A stretch of 64,000 bases of DNA from Chrysoporthe austroafricana (taxonomy: Eukaryota > Ascomycota > Sordariomycetes > Diaporthales > Cryphonectriaceae): NCBI GenBank assembly GCA_001051155.2, contig JYIP02000001.1:3410001-3474000 (forward strand). The letters are read 5' to 3'. Each line of letters begins with the position of its first letter. The first letter of the stretch is position 1. Under the pieces are notes generated by a model. That model made no database searches. It worked only from the letters and a program-made list of their open reading frames with translations, and was not told where the DNA came from. Position numbers and translations under genes: made by a program. Below are positions 1 to 11,205 of this stretch, one piece after another.

Positions 1-1857
1 ACAGAAGGTCATTCGCAACGAGGCCGTCCGGCTGGACCCGCCGGAGGTGTACAACTGGCGGGTGTTCGCCCTGGCCGCGGCGGCGTGCTTCGGCGGGACG
101 CTGTTCGGCATGGACACGGGCATCATCGGCGGCGTGCTGACGCTGCCGGACTTCAAGAAGGAGTTCGGGCTCGAGGGTTTCACGACGACCGCCAGCGCGA
201 CGCTCTCGGCCAACCTCGTCAGCACGATGCAGGCGGGCGCCGTCGTCGGCGCGCTCGCCGCGCTGCCCCTCGGCGAGACCCTCGGCCGCAAGCCCAGCCT
301 CATGATCATCGCCGTCCTCGCCTTCCTCGGCGGCCTGCTGCAGGCCTTCTCCAACGGCAGCTTCGCCATGTTCTACGCCGGCCGCGTCGTCGAGGGGCTC
401 GGCCTCGGCGGCGCCACCATGCTCGCCCCCGTCTACGTCGCCGAGAACTCCCCGCGCGCCATCCGCGGCCTGCTCATCGGCTTCTACCAGCTGTTCGAGA
501 CCATGGGCGCCATGGTCGCCTTCTTCATCGACTACGGCTCGCTGCTCCACATCAAGGTTGGCATGAACCACCACCCGCTCCGGCCTGCTGCCCGGCTGGC
601 TGTCCTTGTCTTGTGTGTAGATCCGGATGATAACTGACTTGTCCCCTTCCCCCCCCCCCCCACAGGGCCACGCCTCCTGGCAGGTCCCCTTGGCCATGCA
701 GTCGCTCCCGCCGTTCCTCATCTTCGTCACCATCTTCTTCTGCCCGGAGTCGCCCCGCTGGCTCGCCAGCAAGGACAACTGGGAGAAGGCCTCCGACGTG
801 CTGTCCAACGTGCGCCACCTGCCCGTCGAGCACCCGTACATCCAGCAGGAGCTCCTGGAGATGAGGCTGCAGCTCGAGGAGGAGCGCCGGTCGGTCCACG
901 GCTCCGGGTTCTGGGCCATGCAGAAGGAGTGCTGGCTCATCCCCGGGAACAGGAAGCGCGCTCTCATGGCGATGGCCCTGATGACGGCCCAGCAGTGGAC
1001 AGGCGTGAGTCTCCCCGGCAGCCTGGGCATTTCCTCTTGATCTTTGACCACCCAGGAGTTGACGAGGACCCCCCTTTGACCAGACCAACGCCATCAACTA
1101 CTACGCGCCCGAGATCTTCGAGTCGCTCGGCATCTCCGGCAACGCCGAGTCGCTCCTGGCGACGGGCGTCTACGGCATCGTCAAGATGTGCTCGTGCGCC
1201 ATCTTCATCACCTTCCTCGCCGACACGCTCGGGCGGCGCTGGTCGTTCGTCTGGACCGGCTACGCCATGTGCATCTTCATGTTCTACCTCGGCTTCTTCG
1301 TGCGCTTCGACCCGCCCAAGTCCGGCGCGCCGCAGACCAGCGCCGGCACCGCCGCCCTCGTCATGGTGTACCTCTTCGCCGCCGCCTTCCAGTTCGGCTG
1401 GGGCCCCGTCTGCTGGATCTACGTCAGCGAGATCCCCACGAACCGCCTGCGGGGGTACACCGTCAGCATCGCCGCCGCCACGCAGTGGGTCTTCAACCTG
1501 ATCGTGACGCGGTTCACCCCGACCATGCTGAAGACCGTCGGCGGGAGCACCGGGTACGGGACGTACTTCCTCTACGGGAGCTTCTGCTTCACGATGGCCA
1601 CCGTGGCGTTCTGGATCCCGGAGACAAAAGGGGTAAGTCTGTTTTTTTTTTTTTTTTTTTTTTTTCTCCGGCACATGACAACCCGCATAGTGGAGCGTTC
1701 ATGCTGACGTCCGGGGGTCCAGGTCTCCCTTGAGCGCATGGACGAGCTCTTTGGCACCGCCGACCTGGGCGTCGACGATCTCGGAACCACGATGAAACAT
1801 GACGAGGCAGGGGACGTCGAGGCCACACAGTACGAGTATTCCGAGCGGCGGAATTGA
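1..1857 (+). CDS. MFS sugar porter (hexose/quinate-permease type), 5' end outside the window
   Basis: This is a plasma-membrane sugar/H+ symporter of the major facilitator superfamily. The reading frame is open from base 2. Exons are about 2-556, 666-1004, 1084-1632 and 1723-1857, each junction GT..AG and in frame, giving 525 residues in the window against a usual 530-560, so only a short N-terminus is missing. Family marks are the first-helix segment [12 protein letters not shown], the LGRK loop after helix 2, PESPRWL after helix 6, QQWTG in helix 7 and the PETKG motif near the end. The last intron (1633-1722) holds a run of 24 T, so a gene caller may misplace the final exon. Substrate cannot be read from sequence; sugar is likely, quinate possible. 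Confidence 0.9.
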
Positions 1858-2606
1858 CGTGAAGGTTGTAGCATCTCCGCGCCAAGGACATGGGTTTTGA
1901 GTTTCGATCATCGCGTATTTCGGAGCAGATCAATGCAGCCAAGTCAAGGGTCTCACCGCCTCCCATGCGCAGAGACTACTACTGATATCATTCCGGCATT
2001 GTAGATGGGCAATGTTGAAGTTGCTACTAGTTGTGGATGCCCTATATACTCCCCAGCCCGCCCTACTTCGTCCCTCGCGCTGCTTGCTTTCTCCTGATAC
2101 CTCGGATGTTGCAACTCCGGTGTGCCCCAGCTTGCAGCAATTCAAAGCGCTACCGCAGAGCTTCTGCCCACCCCTCGTTATTGTGTGGACAGACTCGTAG
2201 CACGGACTGTCCATGCGATCAGAGGCTCTATACACCTCGGTCGTAATATAGACTCTCTGCTCCGCACTGGTGACCTGCTTAAAGCAGGTGTGGTCTCGGA
2301 ACCGCTGCGGCTAATATGCCTTCGGTACCGTACAAGTCTAAAGCAACCCGCAACGGCGGGACGTCACGAAAGCGTCACTACATACCTAGATACACATTGA
2401 GATAGACCCCTTGCGTTAAGTAGAGAGTCGTACAATTACTCATGTCTTCTGTGATGTAAAAGGAGCTTGACTCTCTACCAAACCCCCTCGCGGTTGTGAG
2501 TGACAAGCAGCCTGTTTCGCGCAAGTCTCGACGGCGCCGAACTTCACACCCACCACCACCACAAGATTCGCCAGTAATTACATGTCAGCATCACCGAAAC
2601 TCCACA
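1858..2606. other. Intergenic stretch, nothing recognised
   Basis: Only short overlapping frames without family resemblance. It contains the 3' flank of the sugar porter and the 5' flank of the next short ORF. Confidence 0.5.
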
Positions 2607-2942
2607 ATGCCCCCATCAGAGAGTGAGGACGCCCCCAGGCGGTCGCCTTCCCACGAGCCCCACCAGCACCAGGCCAGCGCGACCACCGGCCGGCAGGAGG
2701 ACGGGTGGAAGCACCGCGCGCCGTACGAGGTCGACGGCGGGACCCACGAGGATAGTATCCCCGCGCGGCGGCGCGGGCGGTGCCACATGTTCTACCCGCA
2801 GCGGGTGGTGGACTCCGTGGGGGACGGCGTGGCGAGGTGGGCTGGGCTGGGGGGCTCGAGCGACTTGCTGGACGACGACGGCAATGTCGTGAAGAAGAAG
2901 AAGAAGAAGAAGAAGAAGAAGAGAGACGAGTCGGAGGAGTGA
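2607..2942 (+). pseudogene. Internally deleted GFA (DUF636) family ORF, 111 aa
   Basis: The ORF starts at an ATG in a good fungal context (CACAATG). Residues 36-60 look like the N-terminal lead-in of fungal GFA (glutathione-dependent formaldehyde-activating enzyme-like) proteins up to the first zinc ligand (GRCH). They are followed immediately by what is normally the C-terminal end of the same family (HMFYPQRVVD, then ARWAGL). The whole zinc-binding core with its CxC, CxxC and CxxCR motifs is absent from the DNA, so the product cannot be an active GFA protein. The tail is a run of Lys from an AAG repeat. The frame is open, so a short protein may still be made. The family assignment rests on recall of the conserved ends and has not been aligned. 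Confidence 0.5.
2888..2923 (+). repeat. (GAA/AAG)n microsatellite
   Basis: Trinucleotide run of about 11 units at the 3' end of the GFA-like ORF, encoding a poly-Lys tail. Confidence 0.9.
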
Positions 2943-4358
2943 CGCGCTGCGAGAATATAGGCTGGAGCGCAAGCTGCCTGACGGTCTATCTCGCTGGAGT
3001 CGCAGATTGCTCTCGTCTCGTGCATCCAGAACCTTCACAAAAGTGTGTTGTTTTCATTGTAAAAATTTATACTGCCGCATTGTATTAAATGTACAACTCT
3101 ATGTAGCAAAACTCTGCGCGAAGGATCTCTCTTTCTTGCCAGTCGTTATTGAAGCTTATCCGACAATGACAAGTCGACGCAAGGAGCGTCCGCTTTAATA
3201 AACGGACAGAGACATGTCTAAGCAGGTATTCTGATATATACCTCATCCCAATGCTATACAGGAGTATCCCAAGGGTAATGAGACAAGACGCGGAGAAACT
3301 AGAGCTGATCCAACACGCAAGACGCCGAAGAAGAGGTGCCCAGTAAACTATAAGGTCATTAGCATTTATGAGTCCAGACGTGCGTTTTTCCCTAGTTTCG
3401 CAAGCTTTTCAGTTTATTCTCTCGTCTCGGTATTGCGCAATTAGTTAAACTTGGACAACTATCTGGCTCTCAATATGCCGAGTCCGACTATCTCGGTCTT
3501 CGATAATCTATCTCAACACATAGTTTACTCGCGATAGCCAACTCACCCAGAACCCAGAGCACCATCATCCGTCCCTTGCAGTCTCAATGTTTAAAATGCA
3601 AAAAAAGTAATTACCGGGCCCAACTGTGTGATACTGCGGGTAGACTCAACTCGTCCCATTGTCTCCTCGCCCGGAACCCCGCTCACGCGAAACCCGCCGC
3701 TTCCCCCCACTGTGACCAGGGCGGTAGGCAAGCAAAGCATCACACACAATGTTACGTGACAAGGGGGGTGGAGGAGGGGCCGCACCAACGCGCGCGCGCG
3801 CGCACGCAGTTCCTCCCTCCCTCACCTCACGTTTCCCGATGCTACCTCGCACCCGAACAGGCCCAGACCAGGCGCCAGGGCGGCCGGAGGCTCTGGCAGG
3901 GCGGGCGCTGGGGATACACCCTGCTGTCGCCGGAAGGGGGTAAAATAGCACAGCTTTAGCTGTCGGAGCGCAAAGCCATGACGGTTCGTGTATAGTTGCC
4001 GGCGCCGGGTCGGGTCTTCCGCTTTTTTTTCACGATCGATGCGCTAGAGGGCCACGTAATCGAGGAGCACGTTTACAACAGATTGTGTTGTAGTCGGTGA
4101 CGCGTGGGACCTTGGCTGGGATGTGTAGAGGTAAATTAATCCCGGATCGCACTGTGGTGACTGAGATACATCGTATCTGAGATACATCGTATGTTGATCT
4201 CGTGTTGTTCTATTCGCCAGCGGCATCTTAGCGAAATACTCTAAGACTCTTTTTTTTCGCCGTAATGAATTCATTGCAAAATCACCAACAAATCCACAGT
4301 ACAAATGGGGCCAGGCGGCTTGCACATGATCCTATTTGGGGAAACAGAAAACTGCAGA

Positions 4359-4360
<2 letters not shown>
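2943..4360. other. Intergenic stretch without a recognisable gene
   Basis: Short frames only. It includes a GC-alternating tract near 3789-3804 and a duplicated 'gatacatcgtat' word near 4165-4191. No coding, tRNA or transposon signal was recognised. Confidence 0.5.
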
Positions 4361-4394
<34 letters not shown>

Positions 4395-4574
4395 AAAAAA
4401 ACAACAACGGATTTCAGCAAAGCCCCGGCGGGGGCCCGCGGGCCGGCCCAAAAAAAAACAAAAAAAAAAAAAACGCGCGGGTGGGGCCACGACCCGCGGG
4501 GGCCCGCGGGGGAAGCCCAAAAAAAAAAAAAAAAAAAAAAAAGAGAGCCCCGNAAAAAAAAAAAAAAAAAAAAA
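4361..4574. other. Low-complexity gap region with one N (probable assembly junction)
   Basis: Long A runs alternate with GC-only blocks, and a single ambiguous base sits at 4553. The composition resembles error-laden read ends joined in assembly rather than genomic sequence. It lies 25 bases from the 3' end of the amidoligase gene. Confidence 0.75.
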
Positions 4575-4598
4575 GTTTGACACCTTAATAATAAATAT

Positions 4599-6029
4599 CT
4601 ACGGGCTCAGGACGGGCTTAAGCCACCGGGAGAGCTCCTCGCCTGTCATGGACCGCGGGCGCGGGTGGTTCTTCCGGATGACGGCGTGCAGGGGGTCGCG
4701 CACCGCTTTCGGGATGTCGAGCTGCTCGGCGAAGACGACGAACTGGGCGTCCAGCGGCCAGTCGGCGGGCAGGTCGAGCAGCAGGGCGACGGCCTCGTAG
4801 AAATGATCCCGGCCGCCGCGCGCGCGGTCGTCCGCCGCCACCGCGAGGCCCATCAGCTCGCCGCACAGCCGCACCCAGGCCGGTACGACGTTCCGGTCGA
4901 TGAAGCCCTCGAGGAAGCGGAACTCGACCGTCCGCGGCCCGCCGCCCGCCGGCCCTAACCCTTCCTCTCCTTCCTCCTCCAGCGCGTGGAAGTTGAACCC
5001 CAGCCGCCGGAACTTGCGCTCGCGCCCGCGCAGCATGTGGCCCAGCTCCCGGTGGTCCGCGGCGCGCCAGATGGCGGCCAGCGCCGGGCGGTGCTCGCGG
5101 AGGAGCGCCGAGAGGCCCCGCCCGCCCCGGCCTCCGGCGGCGGCGACGGCGCGCGGCGTCTCGGCGAGCCGGGCGAGGAAGGCGTTGAGGTCGTCGGGCC
5201 GGCCGGTGTAGATGGCATCGAGGGCGCGGGCGGCGTCGGCGGCGGGCTCCCCCCGCGCGGCGGCCGCCGCCGCCTCGAGGGCCACGGCGATCCGGCTGTG
5301 CTTGCGCCAGGCGTAGCTCCAGGTGTAGTGGTGGTCGAAGTTGGGGGACTGCGGGTCCTTGAGGCCGCGGAGCAGCGGCTCGGCGAGCCACAGGAGGGTG
5401 GCGAGGCGCTTCATGGTGGGCAGCGAGAAGAAGCGGCCGTCGGCGCGGCCGACGTGCACGTGGGTCTCGCACGAGGGGTTGGCGGCGACGTCGAACTGGC
5501 GGTTCACGGTCTCGAGGATGGCGCGCAGGGTGGCCAGGGCCTGGTCGCGCCGCGACCAGTACAGGATGGGCGAGCAGATCTCGACGGGGGTCCAGACGTA
5601 GCGGTCGTAGTCCGGGTGGCTCGTGTCGAGCACGGGGCGGTCCGGGTCGTCGTGGAGGTAGGTCAGGTAGGGCGGCACGGCGGAGTTGGCGTTGTACACG
5701 ATCCAGTGGGTCTTCCAGTAGTCGGCGTGGGCCAGGCTCTGGGCCTTGACGTGGTGGCTCGTGGTGGCGCTCACGCCGGGGAGGGCGTCGACGGCCCGGG
5801 CCACGGCGTCCCAGTCGTCCCGGCGCAGCTGCACCTCGGCGTCGGTCATGGAGTTCCGGAGCTCGGCGGGGCGGTGGGCCACGAAGGGGCGCACGCCCCG
5901 GTACTTGGGCGACTGGGCGATCTCGGCGGTGTGGTGGAGGAGCAGGAACTTGAGCTCGACGGCGAAGGTGATGTCCTCTGCGCGGTCCGCGGCCGCGAAC
6001 CTGGCATCCGGGGGCGCGGGCGACGACAT
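4599..6029 (-). CDS. Amidoligase-family protein (COOH-NH2 ligase), 476 aa
   Basis: Single-exon gene, with the start chosen at the only suitable ATG before the conserved region (MSSPAP). The family (Amidoligase_2) has a glutamine-synthetase-like fold and is predicted to form amide bonds on peptides or small molecules using ATP. Visible marks are an N-terminal FAVELKFLL strand (usually FGxExE), WKTHWIVYN, VEICSPIL, the metal-site-like THVHVG and a later TVEFRFLEG strand. The first acidic metal ligands differ a little from the usual pattern. Two Ala/Gly-rich insertions (about residues 250-320) are GC-rich low complexity. The start codon faces the alpha/beta-barrel gene 1.5 kb away. The 3' end adjoins the N-containing gap, so the last codons deserve caution. 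The natural substrate is unknown. Confidence 0.8.
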   Translation of the reverse strand: MSSPAPPDARFAAADRAEDITFAVELKFLLLHHTAEIAQSPKYRGVRPFVAHRPAELRNSMTDAEVQLRRDDWDAVARAVDALPGVSATTSHHVKAQSLAHADYWKTHWIVYNANSAVPPYLTYLHDDPDRPVLDTSHPDYDRYVWTPVEICSPILYWSRRDQALATLRAILETVNRQFDVAANPSCETHVHVGRADGRFFSLPTMKRLATLLWLAEPLLRGLKDPQSPNFDHHYTWSYAWRKHSRIAVALEAAAAAARGEPAADAARALDAIYTGRPDDLNAFLARLAETPRAVAAAGGRGGRGLSALLREHRPALAAIWRAADHRELGHMLRGRERKFRRLGFNFHALEEEGEEGLGPAGGGPRTVEFRFLEGFIDRNVVPAWVRLCGELMGLAVAADDRARGGRDHFYEAVALLLDLPADWPLDAQFVVFAEQLDIPKAVRDPLHAVIRKNHPRPRSMTGEELSRWLKPVLSP

Positions 6030-6516
6030 GGCGATGGGCCCGCGGGGTGCAGAGACGGGTGGGCAGGGCGGCGAGGGCGAGGGAGAGCAGAGCAGCGACT
6101 GAGGCCAGCCATTTAAGCATTTTCTGGACGCTCTGCGCGCACTTGGCACGGAGAGCGACGGGCACCCGGGGCCCTGAGCATGAGGCTCAAGTCTATTACG
6201 GCCACTCGCGGCGCGGCGAGCAAATGACCGCCACATAGCCAGAGACAAGCGTCCTTTTTCCCAGGCCTGCATGAGAGACACGATACAGTGTCGGTAGCAA
6301 AGGCTCACTGTGGGTCTCTAACACACGAGAGTGGCCCGCCGGCGCCTGGCTTCGTCTGTTTTGGGTATCACACACATCGGTCATCTGCAGTTAGCGCATC
6401 AGGTATGCAGATGATGGATGTACCCTTGCGAATCCGGAAACTTAATTTTAGCAGCTGCACGGCCGACAGCTCGAGGGGCAGGGAGAGGGAGAGGGAGAGA
6501 GAGAGAGAGAGAGAGG

Positions 6517-6552
<36 letters not shown>

Positions 6553-7578
6553 GGGCAGAGAGAGGAGCTGCTGCTTGCTGCTCGTGGTCGGATCGCACAT
6601 AGGCCCCGAGGGCCGCGGGCGCTCTTCTTCCAAGGTTAAGTTAGTAGTTAGGTCGAGTCGGAAAAATTCGACACCTACCCAAGACCCAAGACGCATGGAG
6701 GAGGAGAGCAGATTAGCAGATTGCGCATAGGGAACGCCGGGTCAGCTGCCCGTCCGGCTCGACTCGCCTCGCCTGGACCTGCTGCTGCTGGCTGCTGCAC
6801 GGGCGGCCCACCGCGCTGCCTCATCCCCCCCCCCCCGAGCATAGACCTCGCCCTGCGCGGATGTCTTCAGTGTGTGACCACGGAGCCGAAACCTAGTCCG
6901 CGAGCTTACTTTCTGTCCCTCTGCCCCCTCTCGCCCTGATGCAAGACATCCCTCGCGTCACGTCTCGCGCGCCGGCGGTGCTGCGCGCGGTGTGCCGTCT
7001 GAGGGTGCGCGCCTGGGGCCCTCCCCCCCTTCTGCCGGCCTCGGTGGCGAAGCTTACGGGAATAAACTGAGTTTCGGCCGCAGCAAATCTATCTGTGTTT
7101 AAACCCCAACCCGATCGACATAATCCTTTCTCGCTTCTTCCTCCCTTCTACTACCTTTTTTTTTTTTTTTTTTTTTCCTCCTTTCCCCCTCCTGGTCTTT
7201 CAGGGTCCTGGGGAAAACCGCCCCCTTGCTCGCTGTTTCAACTGGGGTCTGAACCACCCCCCCTCCCAAATCCAACTTGCAGCCCAGTCGCACATCGTCA
7301 TCTCGTCGCCAGCGTCGCCCGCTCGACCCGTTATCAGTTCCTTAAAGGTGGCTGACGCGTCGCTTGGTCCCTCGCCCCGTTGCTGCCTGACGTCTGGGCA
7401 GGCCACTTCCGGCGCTCGTATCGAGAAACCTCGTGCGCTGCCCAAGGGCCCCATCTCGAAAGCCGGGACGGAAATCCTCTCCCCCCCCCCGCGCCTGCGG
7501 CCGACACACAATCCGTAGAGACAGAAACAGACAAGACATTGCAACGGAGTGTTCCCAACAAGCCAAGCCGTCGCTACT
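6030..7578. other. Divergent intergenic region
   Basis: This separates the amidoligase (-) and barrel-protein (+) starts. It contains a GA microsatellite, pyrimidine tracts (about 7157-7184) and a C-rich stretch (about 7485-7495) just upstream of the + gene. No gene recognised. Confidence 0.5.
6478..6549. repeat. (GA)n microsatellite
   Basis: About 70 bases of nearly pure GA dinucleotides with a few GGGA interruptions, in the divergent promoter region. Confidence 0.95.
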
Positions 7579-8460
7579 ATGCCTGTCACTGAGGTTGGCT
7601 GCATGCCCGTCAGGCCTGGCCTTGACGTCATGAATGAGACCACCCGCGAGGGCCAGATCGTAACGAAGGCCTGGGCGGCCGTCACAAGCCAGCCGACGGG
7701 GCCCTACCGCGTCTACTGGGGCCTCGAGGAGGAGAATCCTGTGAATATCTGGTGCTTCTTCGATTTTGCTTCTGTGGAAGAGCACCAGAGGTTTGCCAAA
7801 GAGTGCGCATCTTCCCCCCCCCCCAACCCACACCCCTTCTTCCCCCCCGCCTCTCCTGACGTCACAGATGCCGGCTATTATCCTGCTGTCTGCATTGGAC
7901 AGGAGAATTCAGGCAAGAAAGAAAGAAATTGAATTGAAAAAAAAAAAAAAAAAAAAAAAAAAAAACAAGGACTGACCGGCAAAATTAGGCATGGCGCCGA
8001 AATCGTCAAGGACTTTAACCAGGTATTCGGCCGCGGCGGCTTCACCAAGCACATCTGCACCAGCCCGCACCCGCCGTCCGCCCTCAGGTCGCCCGTGACG
8101 GAGGTCATGCTGGCCTTCTTCCCGCCTGACATCTCGGAGGCAGGCAAGGCGGCCGCCGCCGATCGCGTTGCGCAGTTCGCTGAGACAGGTCTCAAGAGGT
8201 GCGGTGACGTCCAGGCGGTGAACTTCGGCTGGGGGGTGGAGAGCGACTTCCCGGTGCGCGGCGGCGAGGAGGAGGGCCAGCAGGGCAGTCTGCTGGTCGC
8301 CCTCATCGGCTGGCCGGACATCGAGGCGCACATGCGGTTCCGGGAGACGCAGGCCTTCAGGGACACCGTGGGACTGCTCCGCGGGATGGAGGGTATGACG
8401 AAGCTGACCATGTTCCACGTCAAGTGCCGGATCATGGAGAACGAGGCCCGGAGGGAGTGA
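7579..8460 (+). CDS. Dimeric alpha/beta-barrel (ABM-like) protein, 231 aa
   Basis: Two exons, 7579-7802 and 7989-8460, joined by a GT..AG intron of 186 nt that contains poly-C and a 29-base poly-A run. Splicing gives a continuous FAKEHGAEIV junction. The protein has two repeated halves, each with the beta-strand/helix pattern of ferredoxin-like dimeric alpha/beta-barrel proteins (for example VNIWCFFDFAS followed by a helix, and later LLVALIGWPDIEAH). Proteins of this fold include monooxygenases, stress-response proteins and many fungal proteins of unknown role. No catalytic residues can be assigned. The donor is GTGCGC, which is not ideal, so the exact exon 1 end is moderately certain. Confidence 0.7.
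7937..7965 (+). repeat. Poly-A run inside an intron
   Basis: 29 consecutive A within the intron of the alpha/beta-barrel gene. Confidence 0.9.
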
Positions 8461-11205
8461 TGGAGAAAGGAATGATGCTGCTGAAACCGCCACATCCAGT
8501 GATCTCAATATCGCTATTATGACCGGCCTCGCTCAGGACATAACAAAAAAAAGAAACAAAGAAGCAAATTTTGAACGCACAAGAAGAAGTATCGTCGAGA
8601 TACGAGACCATTATTACGCAGGTCTCGAAGGCACAGCTACCCCTCCCCAAGCATTCCAGATCGGGTCCGGTCACCAATGAGCTCTCTCGCCCACTTCTCA
8701 CATCCCGAACCAGCCTGCTGCGGACCGCTCTGCTTCTCCCTTCGTATTCTCCTTCCTTGCGCTGCACGTTACTTTTCTCTTTCAGCCACCCTGTGCTGCC
8801 AATCACCCCCTCGTTTTTTCCCAACCTGGATATGCCGTTCTCCATCCAGACCGCTTCCAAGACGGGTATGCGCTTCGCGGCAGTGATGCGATGGCTGCCT
8901 CTGTGGCCTCGCCGGCATCCGAAATCGTCGGTCATGGGTTGTGAGGAGCTACGCATATAGACGTCTTCCTCCGGTTCGGAGGTTGGACTATTATGCAGTG
9001 TCACATGGAACAGGTATAACGAGCATGAAAGACGGGCGGGCACTATGTACATTGGGCGAAACTATATCTGCGCATCCCGGCAGGCACTATTAATACCGAC
9101 GTAAAAGTAAAACCTTCCCTCGTGCAACCGCAGAGCATCCGGAGGATAGTTCCGGGATGAAGCTGGGAGGTGGAGATTATCTGGTGTTTCTTCAGCTTAT
9201 CCAGCCGTCTCGGAACGAGTTGCAAACGGCGTGGCACTCCTCCCCCCCTTGTTGACATAGACAAAGCATACGGTCCTTCACCGTATGCAAGAGCCCGTGG
9301 ACTCCCTGTCCCGCGCCGGAGAAAATGTTGCATTTGAGACAACTATACACAACATAACCAAGACATACCGGATACTGTGGTCCTGAGACCCTGGCCATGG
9401 ATTTGAAATAGAATCTAGAATGTCGGATTCAATGCAAATGTTTGGGAGGAAAGGCCTGCGTATAGAGACGGTGTTCATCGCAAGCTTAGGAGCTAATATG
9501 AAATCTACAATGCAATAACAGAGCCATTCTATGCAGCGATGAGACTTTAGGCGCAGGCAGTCCTACGGCTTGGTCTGTTGAGCCTCGTCCTGCCATCTCT
9601 ACGCCGAGAATGCTGGAGCGCCTCCTTTTGCCATATTATACAGCTGGCAAGAGCGAAGGTGATCCAGACTGGGGTTCTCCTGGCTCAACAACAAGGTATG
9701 CTGAAGAATGGCATGCTATAATGTGAGAACACGAGAGTTTGTAAGCCGAGAGCTGTCGGCTCTGTGCTGGAAGCTCCGCGCAGTTCTTTATCATGATACC
9801 CAGAGTGAAGTGCGTGCTGGCCGGCGGCGTTGAATGCCCCAGGCTTCTTTGTCTATTGTCAACTCACAAGTCGGCGCCAGACAGAGCTGGTGACTAACCT
9901 TTCGAACAACATCATACCCCCATAGGTAGTTTCTTCCTTACACAACCAGGCCGACACCCCAAGCCATCCGCTTCGTGTCCTTGAACCCCAGTACCCAGTT
10001 CACGTTTACTTTCTCTTCCCAGCCTATCAGAGACAAGTCAAGAAACCGCAACACACACCAGACAAGCAGACGCGCCCGGCATGTCAAGCCCGTCTGTCGG
10101 GACCGTGGAGGTCGAGAAAGAGATGGAGCGGCAAGTAGCCCTCGGCCAGGCTCTGGCCCGTCCCAGACAAACAAAGCTGACGTGCCGCGCCACCTAATAG
10201 CATGGCGATCCAAGACCCTCCTGAGGACGCTGACCCTCCTGCCCAGCACGATGGGATTCCAGATATCACCATCACCGACCCGAGCGGCTACACCAAGGGC
10301 GCCTAGCAGTCGAGAAAGTTGGGGACTTTGAAATTTAGCAGCATCAAGACGAACCCACGTGGTGTGATGACGCAGCCTTACGGCGGCCTCTTGAGGGGAT
10401 AGGAGGGTTGCAAGGGCCGGTGGTGTTGACGCGTAGCATCGACGCAGCAGTTGCAGGACGGTCAATTTGTGAGAAGCAACTCTTCTATTCTCGGTCCTCA
10501 TCGAAGGGTCTTCGCTGCTGCAGACGAGTGGGTTGCCTGATACTCGCCCACGTGGTCGCTATTCTACGCTGGCGGAGCCTGTGCCCCAGGAAGTGCCCCA
10601 GGAACACATGCGATCGCTCGCTATGCCAGCCGGTCTACTGTTCTATGCTATGCTGCCCTATGCTCTCGAAAATGCAGTGACCTCAAAGTACGCCTTCGTA
10701 TGCATATCCTGACGAGAAAGTGCCCAACTCATCATAATACCAGCGTTGTAAACAGGCACCCTTCTTGCTTCTCACAGGCCACCCTGCTTCTCAGTACCAA
10801 TGCGACTCAGACCATTATTGCCCTTGTGACTGACTCCTCATTTCCAACCGCCATCTCGCGCTCGATCCTGTTGGAGCCTCAATACGTAGCCCCAACCCAA
10901 TCCAGCATCAGTATCAGAGCCTTCATCGTCCACACCGCCACAGCATAGACCCTAACCACGAGCCACAGCACAATCTTCTCCAATACTATCGAGACGACCC
11001 AGAGCGCCGCGATCGCAGCCCTCAGAGTGAAACCACAGCTGACGCCCAACACACGCGCGTCGACGCCAGACCCGACAGAAGCAGCAAGCACGCCCATCTG
11101 TCCGACGCGCACGGCGCCGCGCCGGAGGATCTCGCGTTTTCGCCGTACCCGCACTACGTCGTCCACTTCGTAGCCCCGTGAAATTGTCCGCGGAGCACTG
11201 CCGAG
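8461..11205. other. 2.7 kb region without a convincing gene
   Basis: Several open frames lie here on both strands, but none starts sensibly and shows family resemblance. A pyrimidine-rich stretch followed by an ATG at 10081 and a second short frame at 10202 could belong to a small unrecognised gene. Confidence 0.4.

Noticed and set aside
4265..4588. Poly-Lys (+) and poly-Phe (-) open frames
   Set aside because: They are created by homopolymers in a probable assembly gap containing an N.
4618..6165. 515-codon Arg/Pro-rich frame overlapping the amidoligase gene on the same strand
   Set aside because: Out-of-frame shadow in very GC-rich DNA; the other frame carries the conserved motifs.
8571..8960. 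129-codon open frame on the plus strand after the alpha/beta-barrel gene
   Set aside because: No ATG context or family resemblance; Ser/Pro/Leu-rich accidental frame.
10081..10306. Two short + strand frames (ATGs at 10081 and 10202) after a pyrimidine-rich leader, possibly one small spliced gene
   Set aside because: No intron choice joins them in frame with a good donor, and neither frame is recognisable.
9938..10501. 187-codon open frame on the minus strand
   Set aside because: It carries no family resemblance or sensible start, and its composition is that of an accidental frame in GC-rich DNA.
10879..11166. 95-codon hydrophobic frame on the minus strand
   Set aside because: It begins at GTG, not ATG, directly downstream of the Not4 tail, and has no family match; the hydrophobic helix is probably chance.
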